Origin: Aurantibacter aestuarii | Lineage (GTDB): Bacteria; Bacteroidota; Bacteroidia; Flavobacteriales; Flavobacteriaceae | Direction: 5' to 3' | NCBI RefSeq assembly: GCF_003008425.1 | Contig: NZ_PXOQ01000015.1 | Span: 1 to 64,000 of the forward strand | DNA length: 64,000 bases | In this document: one piece after another, positions 27,491 to 36,552 of the stretch | Layout of the letters: the number at the start of each line of letters is the position of its first letter | Position numbering within the stretch: position 1 is the stretch's first letter | Made by a program: the position numbers and the translations under genes | Notes under the pieces: model-generated | Databases searched by the model: none | Told to the model about the DNA's origin: nothing | The model's input: only the letters and a program-made list of their open reading frames with translations

Positions 27491-27526
27491 AAAAAGGTAT
27501 TGATCATAATCAATACCTTTTTTTTG
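27491..27526. terminator. Bidirectional intrinsic terminator
   Basis: GGTATTGAT (27496-27504) pairs with ATCAATACC (27509-27517) around CATA, with A tract before and eight T after. It lies between convergent genes. Confidence 0.9.
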
Positions 27527-27540
27527 GTGGATATTTATAT

Positions 27541-30500
27541 TTATCGCTTTATGAGTTTTATTATTTTACTCTCATCATCTGCTTTAATATGTAAGAAATA
27601 AATTCCAGTACTTCCTACTATATTTAGATTAATCTTAGTGCTGTTCTGGCGTTTGGTTTTAAATACTTCTTGTCCTAACATATTAGTTATTTTCAAATCT
27701 ATATTTTTATAAGTATTTCCTAAATCTACAGTAACATTACTACTAGTTGGATTTGGATACACTTTAAATAAATGACCAACCTGTATATCGTTTGTAGATA
27801 AAGTACCCAAAAATGTACTTCCAACAACTTCTATTTCTGCAAATTTTAAAACAGCAGTATTAGAAGTTTTATTAGATTGTATTCTCATATATCTACCAAC
27901 TACTGAAAGACCATCTTGAGAAACTTTTCTCTTTGTTCCTCCAGTATGATAATAGGCATAATCAGACTCAGAAATAAGCGTTGCAGTATCTTGGGCACTC
28001 ATACTTGAAAATGGTGTGTCCGAAATAAAAACATAGAAGTTATTAAATCCGCTTGAAACGGATTCCTCATCCTGTCCGTTTGCAGGTAAATCTACAGTAT
28101 TCCATAAATCAAAAGATTCAATAGTTTTCATTTCACCAAAATCTAACTCATACCATGGTTGAAATTGAGCCTGTGTTTTTGATTGACTACCAACAAAAGG
28201 TACTAAATCTCTTTGATAGTAATTTACATTAATACGACCATTGTTGTTTCCGTCTACAGCGTTTTGTGCTATATAGTTAACTGGTTTGTTGCCCTCAACA
28301 GAAAAACCATCGTTGTAATTTGTGTTTGGGGCAGTACTACTTTGGGATACAACAGCATTAACACTAATTAGCTCATTTTTAGGCGCCAAAGCACTAGGTG
28401 TTTCTACTTGAGGGTTTGAGAATGGAGCTGTAGAAGGAGCATTTAAAATTTTAACTCTAACCGGGAAAGTAGTATAATTAAATGTTCTTCTGTTTGGTAG
28501 ACTTTCATTAATAATAAAATATAGTTGGTCGCCATTAGCTTCATCTTTATAAACGCCGTTAGCGTTTAAATATTCAATAAATTTGGCTTGTGAAGCAAAT
28601 TGGTAAATACGTTCAGGATAACCCAGTCTTAAATCGCCTTGAGCTAAAGATTGTTGTACACCCATGTCATACACTCCAAAATCATCCGTTATATATCCAT
28701 CAACGTTAAATCTTAAAGCAGTTTCACCTGTACTATTATAATCTAGAGTAGGATCATTTTTTAATGTAAAAGTCGTTTCTCTTGCACTAAATTCTGAACT
28801 AGGTAAAATAATAGTGTTGTCTGTACATTGTTCATATTGGTAGGACGGATCTGTAGAAGGGTTGTCTATTTCTAATTCATATAAATTTGTAACGTTATCT
28901 GAATAATTAAAATCTACAAACAACCACGGTGTAAATCCATTATTCCTTACTTTAGGTCCAATTGTTGTACTAGAAGTGTTATTATTGAGTACTAATTTAG
29001 AGACTTTAATTCCGTAAGTTAAATCTGCTAATGTAATATTTTCAAAAGATTGATTATGCGAGTGTTTCCATAAGTCAATTCCTAAAGTGTTATTTGTACC
29101 ATCTCCTGAGATATAAACATCCTTGTAAGAATAATCTGCTTGATAGGTAATACCTAATCCACTTCGGATACCCCACGCTATAAAGCCGTCAAAAACAGAA
29201 CGCGATTCATGATTAACACCCATATCTCTTTCAATAGATTTCATAGCATTATTACAATCTATTATTGTGGTGTTTTCCATAATCAAGGAAGCTTCCAAAG
29301 GTAAAACCCCATCTCCATACTTACTATAACCATTTCTATTTAAAGGAAAATTATCCACTTCATATCCAGGTCTTGAAACGGCTAAAGCTTGTGCGTCAAC
29401 ACGATCTAAATTACTTATAGAATTATTGAAATTAATGACACGAATTCCAAACCGAGCGTTTGTTACAACATTATTTTTACATAAAACGGCTCGACCTTTC
29501 ATACCTAAACCTACACCTGAAAACAAAATGTCATCATAATATAATGAGCTTTCATAAACATCGCCATTATAGCCAGCTTGCACATTAGTTACTAAGTTAT
29601 CTGCCCATAAGCCTGTTTCACTACCAGTTTCAGAAACAATACCAGCACCTATAACATTATAGACTACATTTTTGGAGATATCTGCGTGAGAATCGTGATG
29701 CGTTATTCCCCAACCAGGGTTATCCCAAACTACATTACCTTTTATTATTGCCATAGGACTAGTAGAACTTGCTCCCATTTTGTGTAAGTGTATTGAATAG
29801 CGTCCTCTACTATTTGTTATTTCATCTGGAGCAGCAGCAATCATTTGTGCACACTCCATACCCAGAGTAGAAACTTTAGAAATAGGTGCTCCTGGAGCTA
29901 ACCAAGATCCAAAATAAAAATCGTCTGTAGGTCTAGATTTATCAGTTCTTCCTAATCTAAGAAATAAAGCATTTTTAATACTAACATTTGGATTATTACC
30001 CATATTCATGGCCATGATATGTCCGCGCTCATCAACATTAGTAGTAAATGGAGACTTAATAGTTATGCTTCTAGTTAAATTACCTGCATAACAATGTAGT
30101 GTTTGACCTAAATTAGGCGCATTTCGTCCTTCATGATTTTTATTTAAAGATGTGGATAAATTTAGTGTTGTACCCGTAACATTAGAACTTAGTTTAACTA
30201 AATCCTCACCATTATTAGTAGCGTCGTCATTTCCACCACTAGTAATTATAATGTCATCGTTATTGGTCCAGTTAGACGGAATGGAAGATAGTTGTACGGT
30301 ATTAGAACCACTAAGAGCATCGGCTCCTAATTTTACCATATTTGTTTTTTCTAATCCATCGATATTAACATTTCCCATAGTCATGATACCTAAAGAAACT
30401 TGTTTTGGATCCCATTGGTAACGTCCTAGTACACCCACACCAGAATTTAATGTAGCACTTAAGGTTCTTGAAACTGTTAATGGGTCCGTACTATTGTTGG

Positions 30501-31038
30501 CTTCATCAAGTGTGTCATATCTATCGTCACCTGTTACAGTGTAGGTATATTGTTTTACAGGAGCATTATCTGTAAAATGATTTTTTTGTGCATTAGTCCA
30601 AGTATTTCTAACAGGATTTCCCATTATGTCAAAAGGGTTAATGTCAATAATAACCTGTCCAGTTGAAGTACTGTTTGCAATAATATTTAAATTAGACATC
30701 ATTCCTGTAAACATTGTGTCAAACCTCATACGTGTTGTTTTTGTCGGGTCAGGCTGCGAAATATTTAGTGTACCATCAACTCTTATTATAAATAGGTGAG
30801 GGTTTCCACTAACAGTACTATTATAATTTACAGTTATTCCATTTGGTATATAGATAATCGCACCTTCTCCAGGCACGCCGGAACTACCCCATGTAGAAGT
30901 ATTATCCCAGTCTCCACTAATTTGAGCAGTATGGTTTGCAAGATTTGTTGGGAACAAAGCATCCAAGCCTTGAGAAAATCCTGTAGAAATCCAAAGCGTA
31001 AAAAAAAGAGCTAGGATAAAACGTAATTTTAATTTCAT
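27541..31038 (-). CDS. Large secreted G8/beta-helix protein with T9SS type A tail
   Basis: 1165 residues: signal peptide ending GFSQ, a G8 domain at the start (SGDWDNTSTWGSSGVPGEG, then GDDIIITSGG), a long parallel-beta-helix region in the middle (repeated 'ENVTI/NVTNA' turns, about 330-720), a discoidin/F5-8 type C-like region (about 915-1070, with 'WYELDFGEMKTIESFDLW'), and a type A sorting tail (VYPNPTSSNVTVDL to IIKLIKR, about 1090-1165). G8 domains occur in the eukaryotic CEMIP/KIAA1199 hyaluronan-degrading proteins and in bacterial extracellular proteins, so polysaccharide binding or cleavage is possible. The substrate is not evident. Confidence 0.9.
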   Translation of the reverse strand: MKLKLRFILALFFTLWISTGFSQGLDALFPTNLANHTAQISGDWDNTSTWGSSGVPGEGAIIYIPNGITVNYNSTVSGNPHLFIIRVDGTLNISQPDPTKTTRMRFDTMFTGMMSNLNIIANSTSTGQVIIDINPFDIMGNPVRNTWTNAQKNHFTDNAPVKQYTYTVTGDDRYDTLDEANNSTDPLTVSRTLSATLNSGVGVLGRYQWDPKQVSLGIMTMGNVNIDGLEKTNMVKLGADALSGSNTVQLSSIPSNWTNNDDIIITSGGNDDATNNGEDLVKLSSNVTGTTLNLSTSLNKNHEGRNAPNLGQTLHCYAGNLTRSITIKSPFTTNVDERGHIMAMNMGNNPNVSIKNALFLRLGRTDKSRPTDDFYFGSWLAPGAPISKVSTLGMECAQMIAAAPDEITNSRGRYSIHLHKMGASSTSPMAIIKGNVVWDNPGWGITHHDSHADISKNVVYNVIGAGIVSETGSETGLWADNLVTNVQAGYNGDVYESSLYYDDILFSGVGLGMKGRAVLCKNNVVTNARFGIRVINFNNSISNLDRVDAQALAVSRPGYEVDNFPLNRNGYSKYGDGVLPLEASLIMENTTIIDCNNAMKSIERDMGVNHESRSVFDGFIAWGIRSGLGITYQADYSYKDVYISGDGTNNTLGIDLWKHSHNQSFENITLADLTYGIKVSKLVLNNNTSSTTIGPKVRNNGFTPWLFVDFNYSDNVTNLYELEIDNPSTDPSYQYEQCTDNTIILPSSEFSARETTFTLKNDPTLDYNSTGETALRFNVDGYITDDFGVYDMGVQQSLAQGDLRLGYPERIYQFASQAKFIEYLNANGVYKDEANGDQLYFIINESLPNRRTFNYTTFPVRVKILNAPSTAPFSNPQVETPSALAPKNELISVNAVVSQSSTAPNTNYNDGFSVEGNKPVNYIAQNAVDGNNNGRINVNYYQRDLVPFVGSQSKTQAQFQPWYELDFGEMKTIESFDLWNTVDLPANGQDEESVSSGFNNFYVFISDTPFSSMSAQDTATLISESDYAYYHTGGTKRKVSQDGLSVVGRYMRIQSNKTSNTAVLKFAEIEVVGSTFLGTLSTNDIQVGHLFKVYPNPTSSNVTVDLGNTYKNIDLKITNMLGQEVFKTKRQNSTKINLNIVGSTGIYFLHIKADDESKIIKLIKR

Positions 31039-31159
31039 AAGAATAAATTAAAGTTAATTGTATCTTAAAATTACATTTAAAAATGAAGTTTAAGGTTTCT
31101 TATGAGTCAATAAGGGTTTAAAAACTGTTGTAAATAGGCACTTTGTATTATTTCTACAA

Positions 31160-31196
31160 AAAAAGCGTGCTAAATATATTAGCACGCTTTTTTTTT
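31160..31196 (-). terminator. Intrinsic terminator of the universal stress gene
   Basis: GCGTGCTAA (31165-31173) pairs with TTAGCACGC (31179-31187); the minus strand continues into seven T. A long T run follows on the plus strand as well. Confidence 0.88.
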
Positions 31197-31210
31197 AGTA
31201 AAATATAATA

Positions 31211-32089
31211 TTATGAGTTGATTCTAAAAGTAATAACTGGTTTGATAGCGTGATTTGCAATATCTTCTGAAATACTTCCTGAAAAGAAATGTGAAATTCC
31301 AGTTCTACCATGTGTCGCTACTGCAATTGCGTCAACGTTATTTTGATTAGCAAAATTAATAACTCCTTTTTCAACAGTATAATCTGAAACGAAAGAAACA
31401 TCTTCAATTAAATTTTGTTTTTGTGTAGCATTTAAAAATGTTTTAACACGATCTCTCATTTCAGTTGAGTTACTAAAGTAATCACCTGGTGTATTTACAT
31501 AAACTAGTTTTACTTTTGATCCAAGAGTTTCAAATAGTTGACAAGCATTAATAAATGGCTCTACAGCTTCTTCTGTAAAATCTGAAGCAAAAACTACATT
31601 GTCTAATGAGAAATTTGAAGCCATTTCTTCCTTAATAACTAAAACCGGAATATTAGAATGTCTTACAATTTTTTCTGTATTTGATCCTACGAATATCTCT
31701 TCTAAACCACTTGTTCCATGAGACCCCATAACAATTAAATCCGTATTAAATTTATTTGCAGAGGTAATTACACCCTTAAAATCTAAGTGATTTTGTACCG
31801 CTTCTTCGTATTCTACACCTTCCATAAAAGGTAATTCTCTAACTTCTTCAAAACGTTTTTGAGCTAATTTCATATAAAAAAGAGCTTCAGGTAAATCATT
31901 ACTATGCGTGCTGTGAACAGGTTGCACATCGTTAGAAGCAATCATGTTATCTGGTAACAAATGTTTTGCAATTTCTAGCATGTGTAATAAAACTAATTTA
32001 CAATTATGTTTTTTTGAAAGTTGTGCAGCGACTTTAAGAGCATGATTAGCAGTGTCCGAAAAATCTGTAGGTACTAAAATAGTTTTCAT
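31211..32089 (-). CDS. Universal stress protein, two Usp domains
   Basis: 292 residues made of two UspA-like domains (about 1-140 and 148-292). The first has the ATP-binding G2xG9G(S/T) pattern in GSHGTSGLEEIFVGSNTEKI and the second in THGRTGISHFFSGSISEDI. Both parts start with the hydrophobic strand and aspartate of the family (ILVPTDFSD and VVFASDFTE). Such proteins bind ATP and help cells survive stress or starvation; the target is unknown. It is a single gene with its own terminator. Confidence 0.93.
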   Translation of the reverse strand: MKTILVPTDFSDTANHALKVAAQLSKKHNCKLVLLHMLEIAKHLLPDNMIASNDVQPVHSTHSNDLPEALFYMKLAQKRFEEVRELPFMEGVEYEEAVQNHLDFKGVITSANKFNTDLIVMGSHGTSGLEEIFVGSNTEKIVRHSNIPVLVIKEEMASNFSLDNVVFASDFTEEAVEPFINACQLFETLGSKVKLVYVNTPGDYFSNSTEMRDRVKTFLNATQKQNLIEDVSFVSDYTVEKGVINFANQNNVDAIAVATHGRTGISHFFSGSISEDIANHAIKPVITFRINS

Positions 32090-32151
32090 AGGGTTGGAAT
32101 TAAATTAATTATCCTTAAAGTTATGAAAATTAGCTAAATTTCAGGTAGAAA

Positions 32152-32811
32152 TTAATTTAAAATATCCTTAATTTTTTCAAAATGAATCGCTTTAAAATCA
32201 TTTATTTTTAAATCTGCAATGCTATAGTCTTGATTTTTAGAGTTTAAGCTATCGTAGCCAACACAAAATACATTTGCTCCAATTGCAGCTTTAAGTCCAT
32301 TTGTAGAATCTTCTATTACCATGCAATGTTCTGGTGGATGTTTTGCAGCTTGTGCTGCTTTTATAAAAATTTCTGGATGAGGTTTCGAAGCTTTTAAATC
32401 GGCACCACTTAATTTGGCGACAAAATACTGGTCCAGTTCAAAACGTGTAAATACTTTGTTAATAGTTCCCATAGACGCAGAAGAAGCTAAAACTAGAGTT
32501 AATCCATTTTTATTATAGTTTTGGATAAGATCTAAAACCCCAGGTAAAAGTTGTAAACTTTCGTCATAATCAAATAAGCCATTAAAGTGATTGCGCTTAC
32601 ATAACACTAATTGTTCTGGGTCTTCATTTAGCTTAAAATGTTCTACCAGTTTCTTACAGACGTTAATTGTAGATTGGCCAGTAAAACTTTCGTACAACTC
32701 CTTATTAACTTCAATACTATAATCCTTAAACATTAAATGGTAGGCTTTATGGTGTAAAGGTTCTGTGTCTACAATAACACCATCCATATCAAATAATACC
32801 GCTTTTAGCAT
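32152..32811 (-). CDS. HAD superfamily hydrolase, beta-phosphoglucomutase-like
   Basis: 219 residues with the HAD motif I DMDGVIVDTEP (nucleophile D8, acid D10), motif II around LVLASSAS, the lysine in KPHPEIF and motif IV in MVIEDSTNGLKAA. A helical cap domain lies between motifs I and II. It is closest to beta-phosphoglucomutase and 2-deoxyglucose-6-phosphatase-like phosphatases; the substrate cannot be fixed. An exact TAnnTTTG box lies 20 bases before the ATG. Confidence 0.9.
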   Translation of the reverse strand: MLKAVLFDMDGVIVDTEPLHHKAYHLMFKDYSIEVNKELYESFTGQSTINVCKKLVEHFKLNEDPEQLVLCKRNHFNGLFDYDESLQLLPGVLDLIQNYNKNGLTLVLASSASMGTINKVFTRFELDQYFVAKLSGADLKASKPHPEIFIKAAQAAKHPPEHCMVIEDSTNGLKAAIGANVFCVGYDSLNSKNQDYSIADLKINDFKAIHFEKIKDILN

Positions 32812-32831
32812 GCTATTTTCATTTTAAGTTT

Positions 32832-32839
32832 CAAATATA
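32832..32839 (-). promoter_or_regulatory. -7 box TATATTTG upstream of the HAD gene
   Basis: CAAATATA on the plus strand (TATATTTG on the minus) lies 20 bases before the ATG at 32811. No correctly spaced TTG is obvious. Confidence 0.45.
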
Positions 32840-32926
32840 AGGCGTAATTTTTTTTAGTGTTAATCTTTTTAGAAACTAAATTCTTAATTACAATGAATGT
32901 GGTTATTTTGCAAAAAAAATTAAACT

Positions 32927-33721
32927 ATGATTTATGCTATTCTATTTTTAGGACTGCTTATTTTGGCAGTTTTAGGATTCTCAAAATTAAAGCGGCCTAA
33001 AGTAGAAGCTTTTCCCGAACATTGGAATGCATTGTTAGAACAACACGTAAAGTTCTATAACGACTTAAAATCTAGAGAGAAAAAAAGATTTAAAAAACGG
33101 ATTATGCTTTTTTTAAGTGAAGTCCATATTGAAGGTGTTAAAACCGAAATTGAAGATTTAGATAAAATTTTAATTGCTTCTAGCGCAATTATACCGGTTT
33201 TTGGTTTTAAAGAATGGTATTATAACAATTTAAGTGGTGTAATTGTCTATCCAGATACGTTTAATCATGATTTGCAATTTTCTTCAAAGTCCGAAAAACG
33301 TCAAATATTAGGTATGGTCGGAACTGGTCAATTTGAAAAGCAAATGATTTTATCCAAACGTGCCATAAGACAATCCTTTAAAAATGAAACCGATAAACGG
33401 AATACACCAATTCATGAATTTGTTCATTTAATAGATAAGACCGATGACCAGACCGATGGAATTCCAGAAGCTATTATGAAACGGGAATATATAGAGCCAT
33501 GGTTGGAGCTTATGCATAAAGAAATGGAAGATATTAACAATAATAAATCTGACATTAGAACTTATGCAACAACTAATCAGGCTGAGTTTTTTGCAGTAGC
33601 ATCAGAATATTTTTTTGAGCGTCCCAGATTATTTAAAAGGAAACATCCAGAAATTTATAAGATGTTAAAAGATTGCTTTCAACAGCATCCAGCTAAGAGA
33701 AGACAAGAAGATAGAGCTTAA
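32927..33721 (+). CDS. MtfA-like zinc metallopeptidase (M90)
   Basis: 264 residues: a short N-terminal transmembrane helix (about 1-20) then a peptidase domain with HEFVH (H163, E164, H167) and a third ligand glutamate in the following EAI region (GIPEA). MtfA in E. coli is a peptidase linked to regulation of the glucose PTS repressor Mlc; Flavobacteriaceae lack that PTS control, so another target is likely. The membrane anchor is a difference from the cytoplasmic E. coli protein. It stands alone, with a TATTTTG-like box about 21 bases before the ATG. Confidence 0.88.
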   Translation: MIYAILFLGLLILAVLGFSKLKRPKVEAFPEHWNALLEQHVKFYNDLKSREKKRFKKRIMLFLSEVHIEGVKTEIEDLDKILIASSAIIPVFGFKEWYYNNLSGVIVYPDTFNHDLQFSSKSEKRQILGMVGTGQFEKQMILSKRAIRQSFKNETDKRNTPIHEFVHLIDKTDDQTDGIPEAIMKREYIEPWLELMHKEMEDINNNKSDIRTYATTNQAEFFAVASEYFFERPRLFKRKHPEIYKMLKDCFQQHPAKRRQEDRA

Positions 33722-33767
33722 ATTATCTTAAAATAAAAAGGACATCATAAGAAGAGAGTTGATTCTT

Positions 33768-33795
33768 TTGTATTCAAATTAGTTCCTTAAATTTG
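33768..33795 (+). promoter_or_regulatory. Promoter of the sulfur operon (TTG - N17 - TAAATTTG)
   Basis: TTG at 33768-33770 is followed after 17 bases by TAAATTTG at 33788-33795, an exact TAnnTTTG with correct spacing, 20 bases before the ATG at 33816. Confidence 0.6.
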
Positions 33796-33815
33796 TAAAT
33801 AATAATAGAAGAGTT

Positions 33816-35228
33816 ATGATAGTAGAACAAATATATACAGGATGTTTGGCGCAAGGCGCTTATTATATAGAAAGTAATGGTGAAGTAGCTATAATAGATC
33901 CCTTACGTGAAGTCGATAATTATATTGACAAAGCAGAAAGTAATCATGCTAAGATTAAATATATTTTTGAAACGCATTTTCATGCCGATTTTGTTAGCGG
34001 TCACATTACGTTAGCAGAAAAAACGGGCGCTAAGATTGTTTATGGACCTACTGCAAAACCAAAATTTGAAGCCCTAATTGCTAAAGATAACGAGGAATTT
34101 AAATTAGGAGACGTTACCATTGTGGCACTACATACTCCGGGTCATACAATGGAAAGTACAACATACTTGCTAAAAGATGAAAATGGCAAAAATCATGCTA
34201 TTTTTAGTGGAGATACCTTGTTTTTAGGAGATGTTGGTCGACCAGATCTGGCACAAAAAGCGGCAGATATGACTATGGAAGATCTGGCGGGTTTATCTTT
34301 TGAGAGTTTAAGAGAAAAAATTATGCCTTTAGAAGATGAGGTTATTGTTTATCCAGGTCATGGTGCTGGTTCCGCTTGTGGAAAAAATATGATGAAGGAA
34401 ACTGTCGACACTTTAGGTAATCAGAAAAAAATGAATTATGCTTTGCGGGCAGATATGACCAAAGCCGAATTTATAAAAGAAGTGACTGAAGGTTTACAGG
34501 AGCCACCAAAATACTTCCCGCTTAATGTGAAAATGAATAAGGAAGGTTATGCTAATTTAGAAGACGTGATTGTAAAATCTAACAACGCTTTAAATCCTGA
34601 AGATTTTGAAGCTTTAGCAGAACAAACGGAAGCTTTAGTATTAGATGTTAGACATCAAAACGATTTTGTAAAAGGCTTTATCCCACGTTCTATTTTTATA
34701 GGTTTAAAAGGTGGTTTTGCTCCTTGGGTTGGCGCACTAATTGCCGATGTGAATCAGCCATTGTTATTGGTAGTCGATGAAGGTATGGAAGAAGAAGCCA
34801 TTACCCGACTGTCTCGAGTAGGTTTTGATAATGTTTTAGGTTACTTAAAAGGTGGTTTTGAAGCTTGGAAAGCAAGTGGTAAAGAAGTGGATGCGATGAC
34901 TTCTATTTCTGCAGATGAATTTTCTAATCGTTTAAAAAACGATGCAATTCCTGTATTTGATGTTCGTAAAGAAGGCGAATACCTATCGGTGCACGTAGAT
35001 GGTGCAGAATTAACACCTTTAGATAATTTAAACACACATTTAAGTAAATTTCCTAAAGAAAAAGACTTTTATATACACTGTGCTGGTGGATACAGGTCGG
35101 TTATTGCTTCTTCAATATTAAAAAGTCGTGGTATTCATAATTTAATAGATGTTGCAGGTGGCATGAGCCATATTAGAAATTCCGATATACCTTTAGTCGA
35201 AAACGCGTGTCCTTCAACCTTAAAGTAA
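33816..35228 (+). CDS. Persulfide dioxygenase-like MBL hydrolase fused to two rhodanese domains
   Basis: 470 residues. The metallo-beta-lactamase domain (about 1-240) has the ETHE1-like metal motif ETHFHADFVSGH (H54, H56, D58, H63). Two rhodanese domains follow: the first (about 265-360) has no active-site cysteine (VVDEG replaces the loop), the second (about 368-460) has one in CAGGYRS. The expected job is oxidation of glutathione or low-molecular-weight persulfide and sulfur transfer. The gene leads an operon with thioredoxin and two YeeE-like proteins, which fits sulfide detoxification. Confidence 0.9.
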   Translation: MIVEQIYTGCLAQGAYYIESNGEVAIIDPLREVDNYIDKAESNHAKIKYIFETHFHADFVSGHITLAEKTGAKIVYGPTAKPKFEALIAKDNEEFKLGDVTIVALHTPGHTMESTTYLLKDENGKNHAIFSGDTLFLGDVGRPDLAQKAADMTMEDLAGLSFESLREKIMPLEDEVIVYPGHGAGSACGKNMMKETVDTLGNQKKMNYALRADMTKAEFIKEVTEGLQEPPKYFPLNVKMNKEGYANLEDVIVKSNNALNPEDFEALAEQTEALVLDVRHQNDFVKGFIPRSIFIGLKGGFAPWVGALIADVNQPLLLVVDEGMEEEAITRLSRVGFDNVLGYLKGGFEAWKASGKEVDAMTSISADEFSNRLKNDAIPVFDVRKEGEYLSVHVDGAELTPLDNLNTHLSKFPKEKDFYIHCAGGYRSVIASSILKSRGIHNLIDVAGGMSHIRNSDIPLVENACPSTLK

Positions 35229-35252
35229 AACCTTATAAATCTAAGTGATGTT

Positions 35253-35549
35253 ATGAGTACATTTTCAGAATTAATAAATAAAGAGCAGCCTGTTTTGGTA
35301 GACTTTTATGCCGATTGGTGTGGGCCTTGTCAAACCATGATGCCTATTCTGGAAGAGGTTAAAAAAGAGTTGGGCGACGCTGTTTCTATTATTAAAATAA
35401 ATATAGATAAAAATCAAAATATTGCCACTCGTTTTCAAGTGCGAGGTGTTCCTACGTTTATGTTGTATAAAAATGGAGAGCAGGTGTGGCGGCAATCTGG
35501 TTTAGTACAAAAGGCTGAATTAATTCAAACTCTAAAAAAATTTCAATAA
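35253..35549 (+). CDS. trxA: Thioredoxin
   Basis: 98 residues with the classical active site WCGPC (about 27-31) preceded by DFYADWCGPC and the cis-proline in RGVPTFMLYKNGE. It is a small single-domain cytoplasmic thioredoxin with no signal peptide. It lies 24 bp behind the persulfide dioxygenase gene and overlaps the next gene by a single base at its stop, so it should reduce persulfide or disulfide products of this sulfur operon rather than be the housekeeping thioredoxin; that is inferred from context. Confidence 0.95.
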   Translation: MSTFSELINKEQPVLVDFYADWCGPCQTMMPILEEVKKELGDAVSIIKINIDKNQNIATRFQVRGVPTFMLYKNGEQVWRQSGLVQKAELIQTLKKFQ

Positions 35550-36103
35550 TGGAGCTTATTTATACACCATGGGCTTGGTATGTTGCAGGACCCATTATTG
35601 CTTTTGTGCTATTTATGATGATTAAATTAGGCAAAAGTTTTGGGATGAGCTCTAATTTAAATACCATTTGTAGTATGGCAGGAGCTGGGAAAATTTCCAA
35701 TGCTTTTAAAATAGACTGGAAAGCAAACCTGTGGAGTCTTACTTTAATTTTTGGTGTTTTCTTAGGAGGTATTATTGCTTTTTATTTTTTACAGGTAGAA
35801 GCACCACAAATTAGCTCTCAATCTGTAGAAAAGCTACAGACAATAGGTTTTGAAAGTGTAAACAAAAGTTTTTTACCAGAAGAATTATTTAGTACCGATG
35901 CACTCTTTAGTTTAAAAGGATTTGTAATTATTTTACTGGCAGGATTTCTTGTGGGTTTTGGAGCAAGATATGCAGGTGGCTGTACATCTGGACATGCCAT
36001 TTCGGGACTTAGTAATTTGCAATTACCTTCTTTAATTGCTGTAATTGGGTTTTTTATAGGTGGATTAATTATGGTTCACATTATCATGCCTTTAATTTTT
36101 TAA
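35549..36103 (+). CDS. YeeE/YedE-like half protein, first half (sulfur transport)
   Basis: 184 residues with about five helices and the conserved thiol-binding motif GGCTSGHAISG (cysteine about 146), as in the YeeE/TsuA thiosulfate transporter family. Full-length YeeE is about twice this size; this gene and the next each carry one of its halves. It overlaps the thioredoxin gene by one base and the next gene starts one base after its stop. Substrate (thiosulfate or another sulfur compound) is inferred from the operon. Confidence 0.88.
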   Translation: MELIYTPWAWYVAGPIIAFVLFMMIKLGKSFGMSSNLNTICSMAGAGKISNAFKIDWKANLWSLTLIFGVFLGGIIAFYFLQVEAPQISSQSVEKLQTIGFESVNKSFLPEELFSTDALFSLKGFVIILLAGFLVGFGARYAGGCTSGHAISGLSNLQLPSLIAVIGFFIGGLIMVHIIMPLIF

Positions 36104-36104
36104 A

Positions 36105-36515
36105 ATGAAATATTATATCGCTTATTTAGGTTTGGGGATTCTTTTTGGAATAACACTTATAAAATCTGAAGTGGCTTCTTGGTTTAGAATATATGAAATG
36201 TTTCAATTTGATAGCTTTCATATGTACGGTGTAATTGGTTCAGCTGTTGTCTTAGGGATTATAGCGACTTTCTTATTGAAAAAACAAAAAGACGTCAAGG
36301 GACAATCCATTACTATTAAAAATAAACCGAAAGGGTTTAAAAACTATTTAATTGGTGGAATTATTTTTGGTTTAGGCTGGGCACTAGGAGGTGCTTGTCC
36401 TGGACCTATCTATGCATTATTAGGGTCAGGATTATTAAGTATTGTAATTTTGTTTTTAGGAGCTTTGTTGGGCGCGTTTACTTATGGCGTTATTAAAAAC
36501 AAATTGCCGCATTAA
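36105..36515 (+). CDS. YeeE/YedE-like half protein, second half
   Basis: 136 residues with four helices and the motif GGACPGP (cysteine about 101 of the transport path). Together with the preceding gene it makes a split transporter of the YeeE/DUF6691 type; in E. coli YeeE, cysteines of both halves line the thiosulfate path. The reading unit ends at a bidirectional terminator. Confidence 0.87.
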   Translation: MKYYIAYLGLGILFGITLIKSEVASWFRIYEMFQFDSFHMYGVIGSAVVLGIIATFLLKKQKDVKGQSITIKNKPKGFKNYLIGGIIFGLGWALGGACPGPIYALLGSGLLSIVILFLGALLGAFTYGVIKNKLPH

Positions 36516-36548
36516 AAAAAAACAGCTTCAATTTGTTGAAGCTGTTTA
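36515..36548. terminator. Bidirectional intrinsic terminator
   Basis: AAACAGCTTCAA (36520-36531) pairs with TTGAAGCTGTTT (36536-36547) around TTTG; it divides the sulfur operon from the convergent coiled-coil protein gene. Confidence 0.85.
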
Positions 36549-36552
36549 AAAT

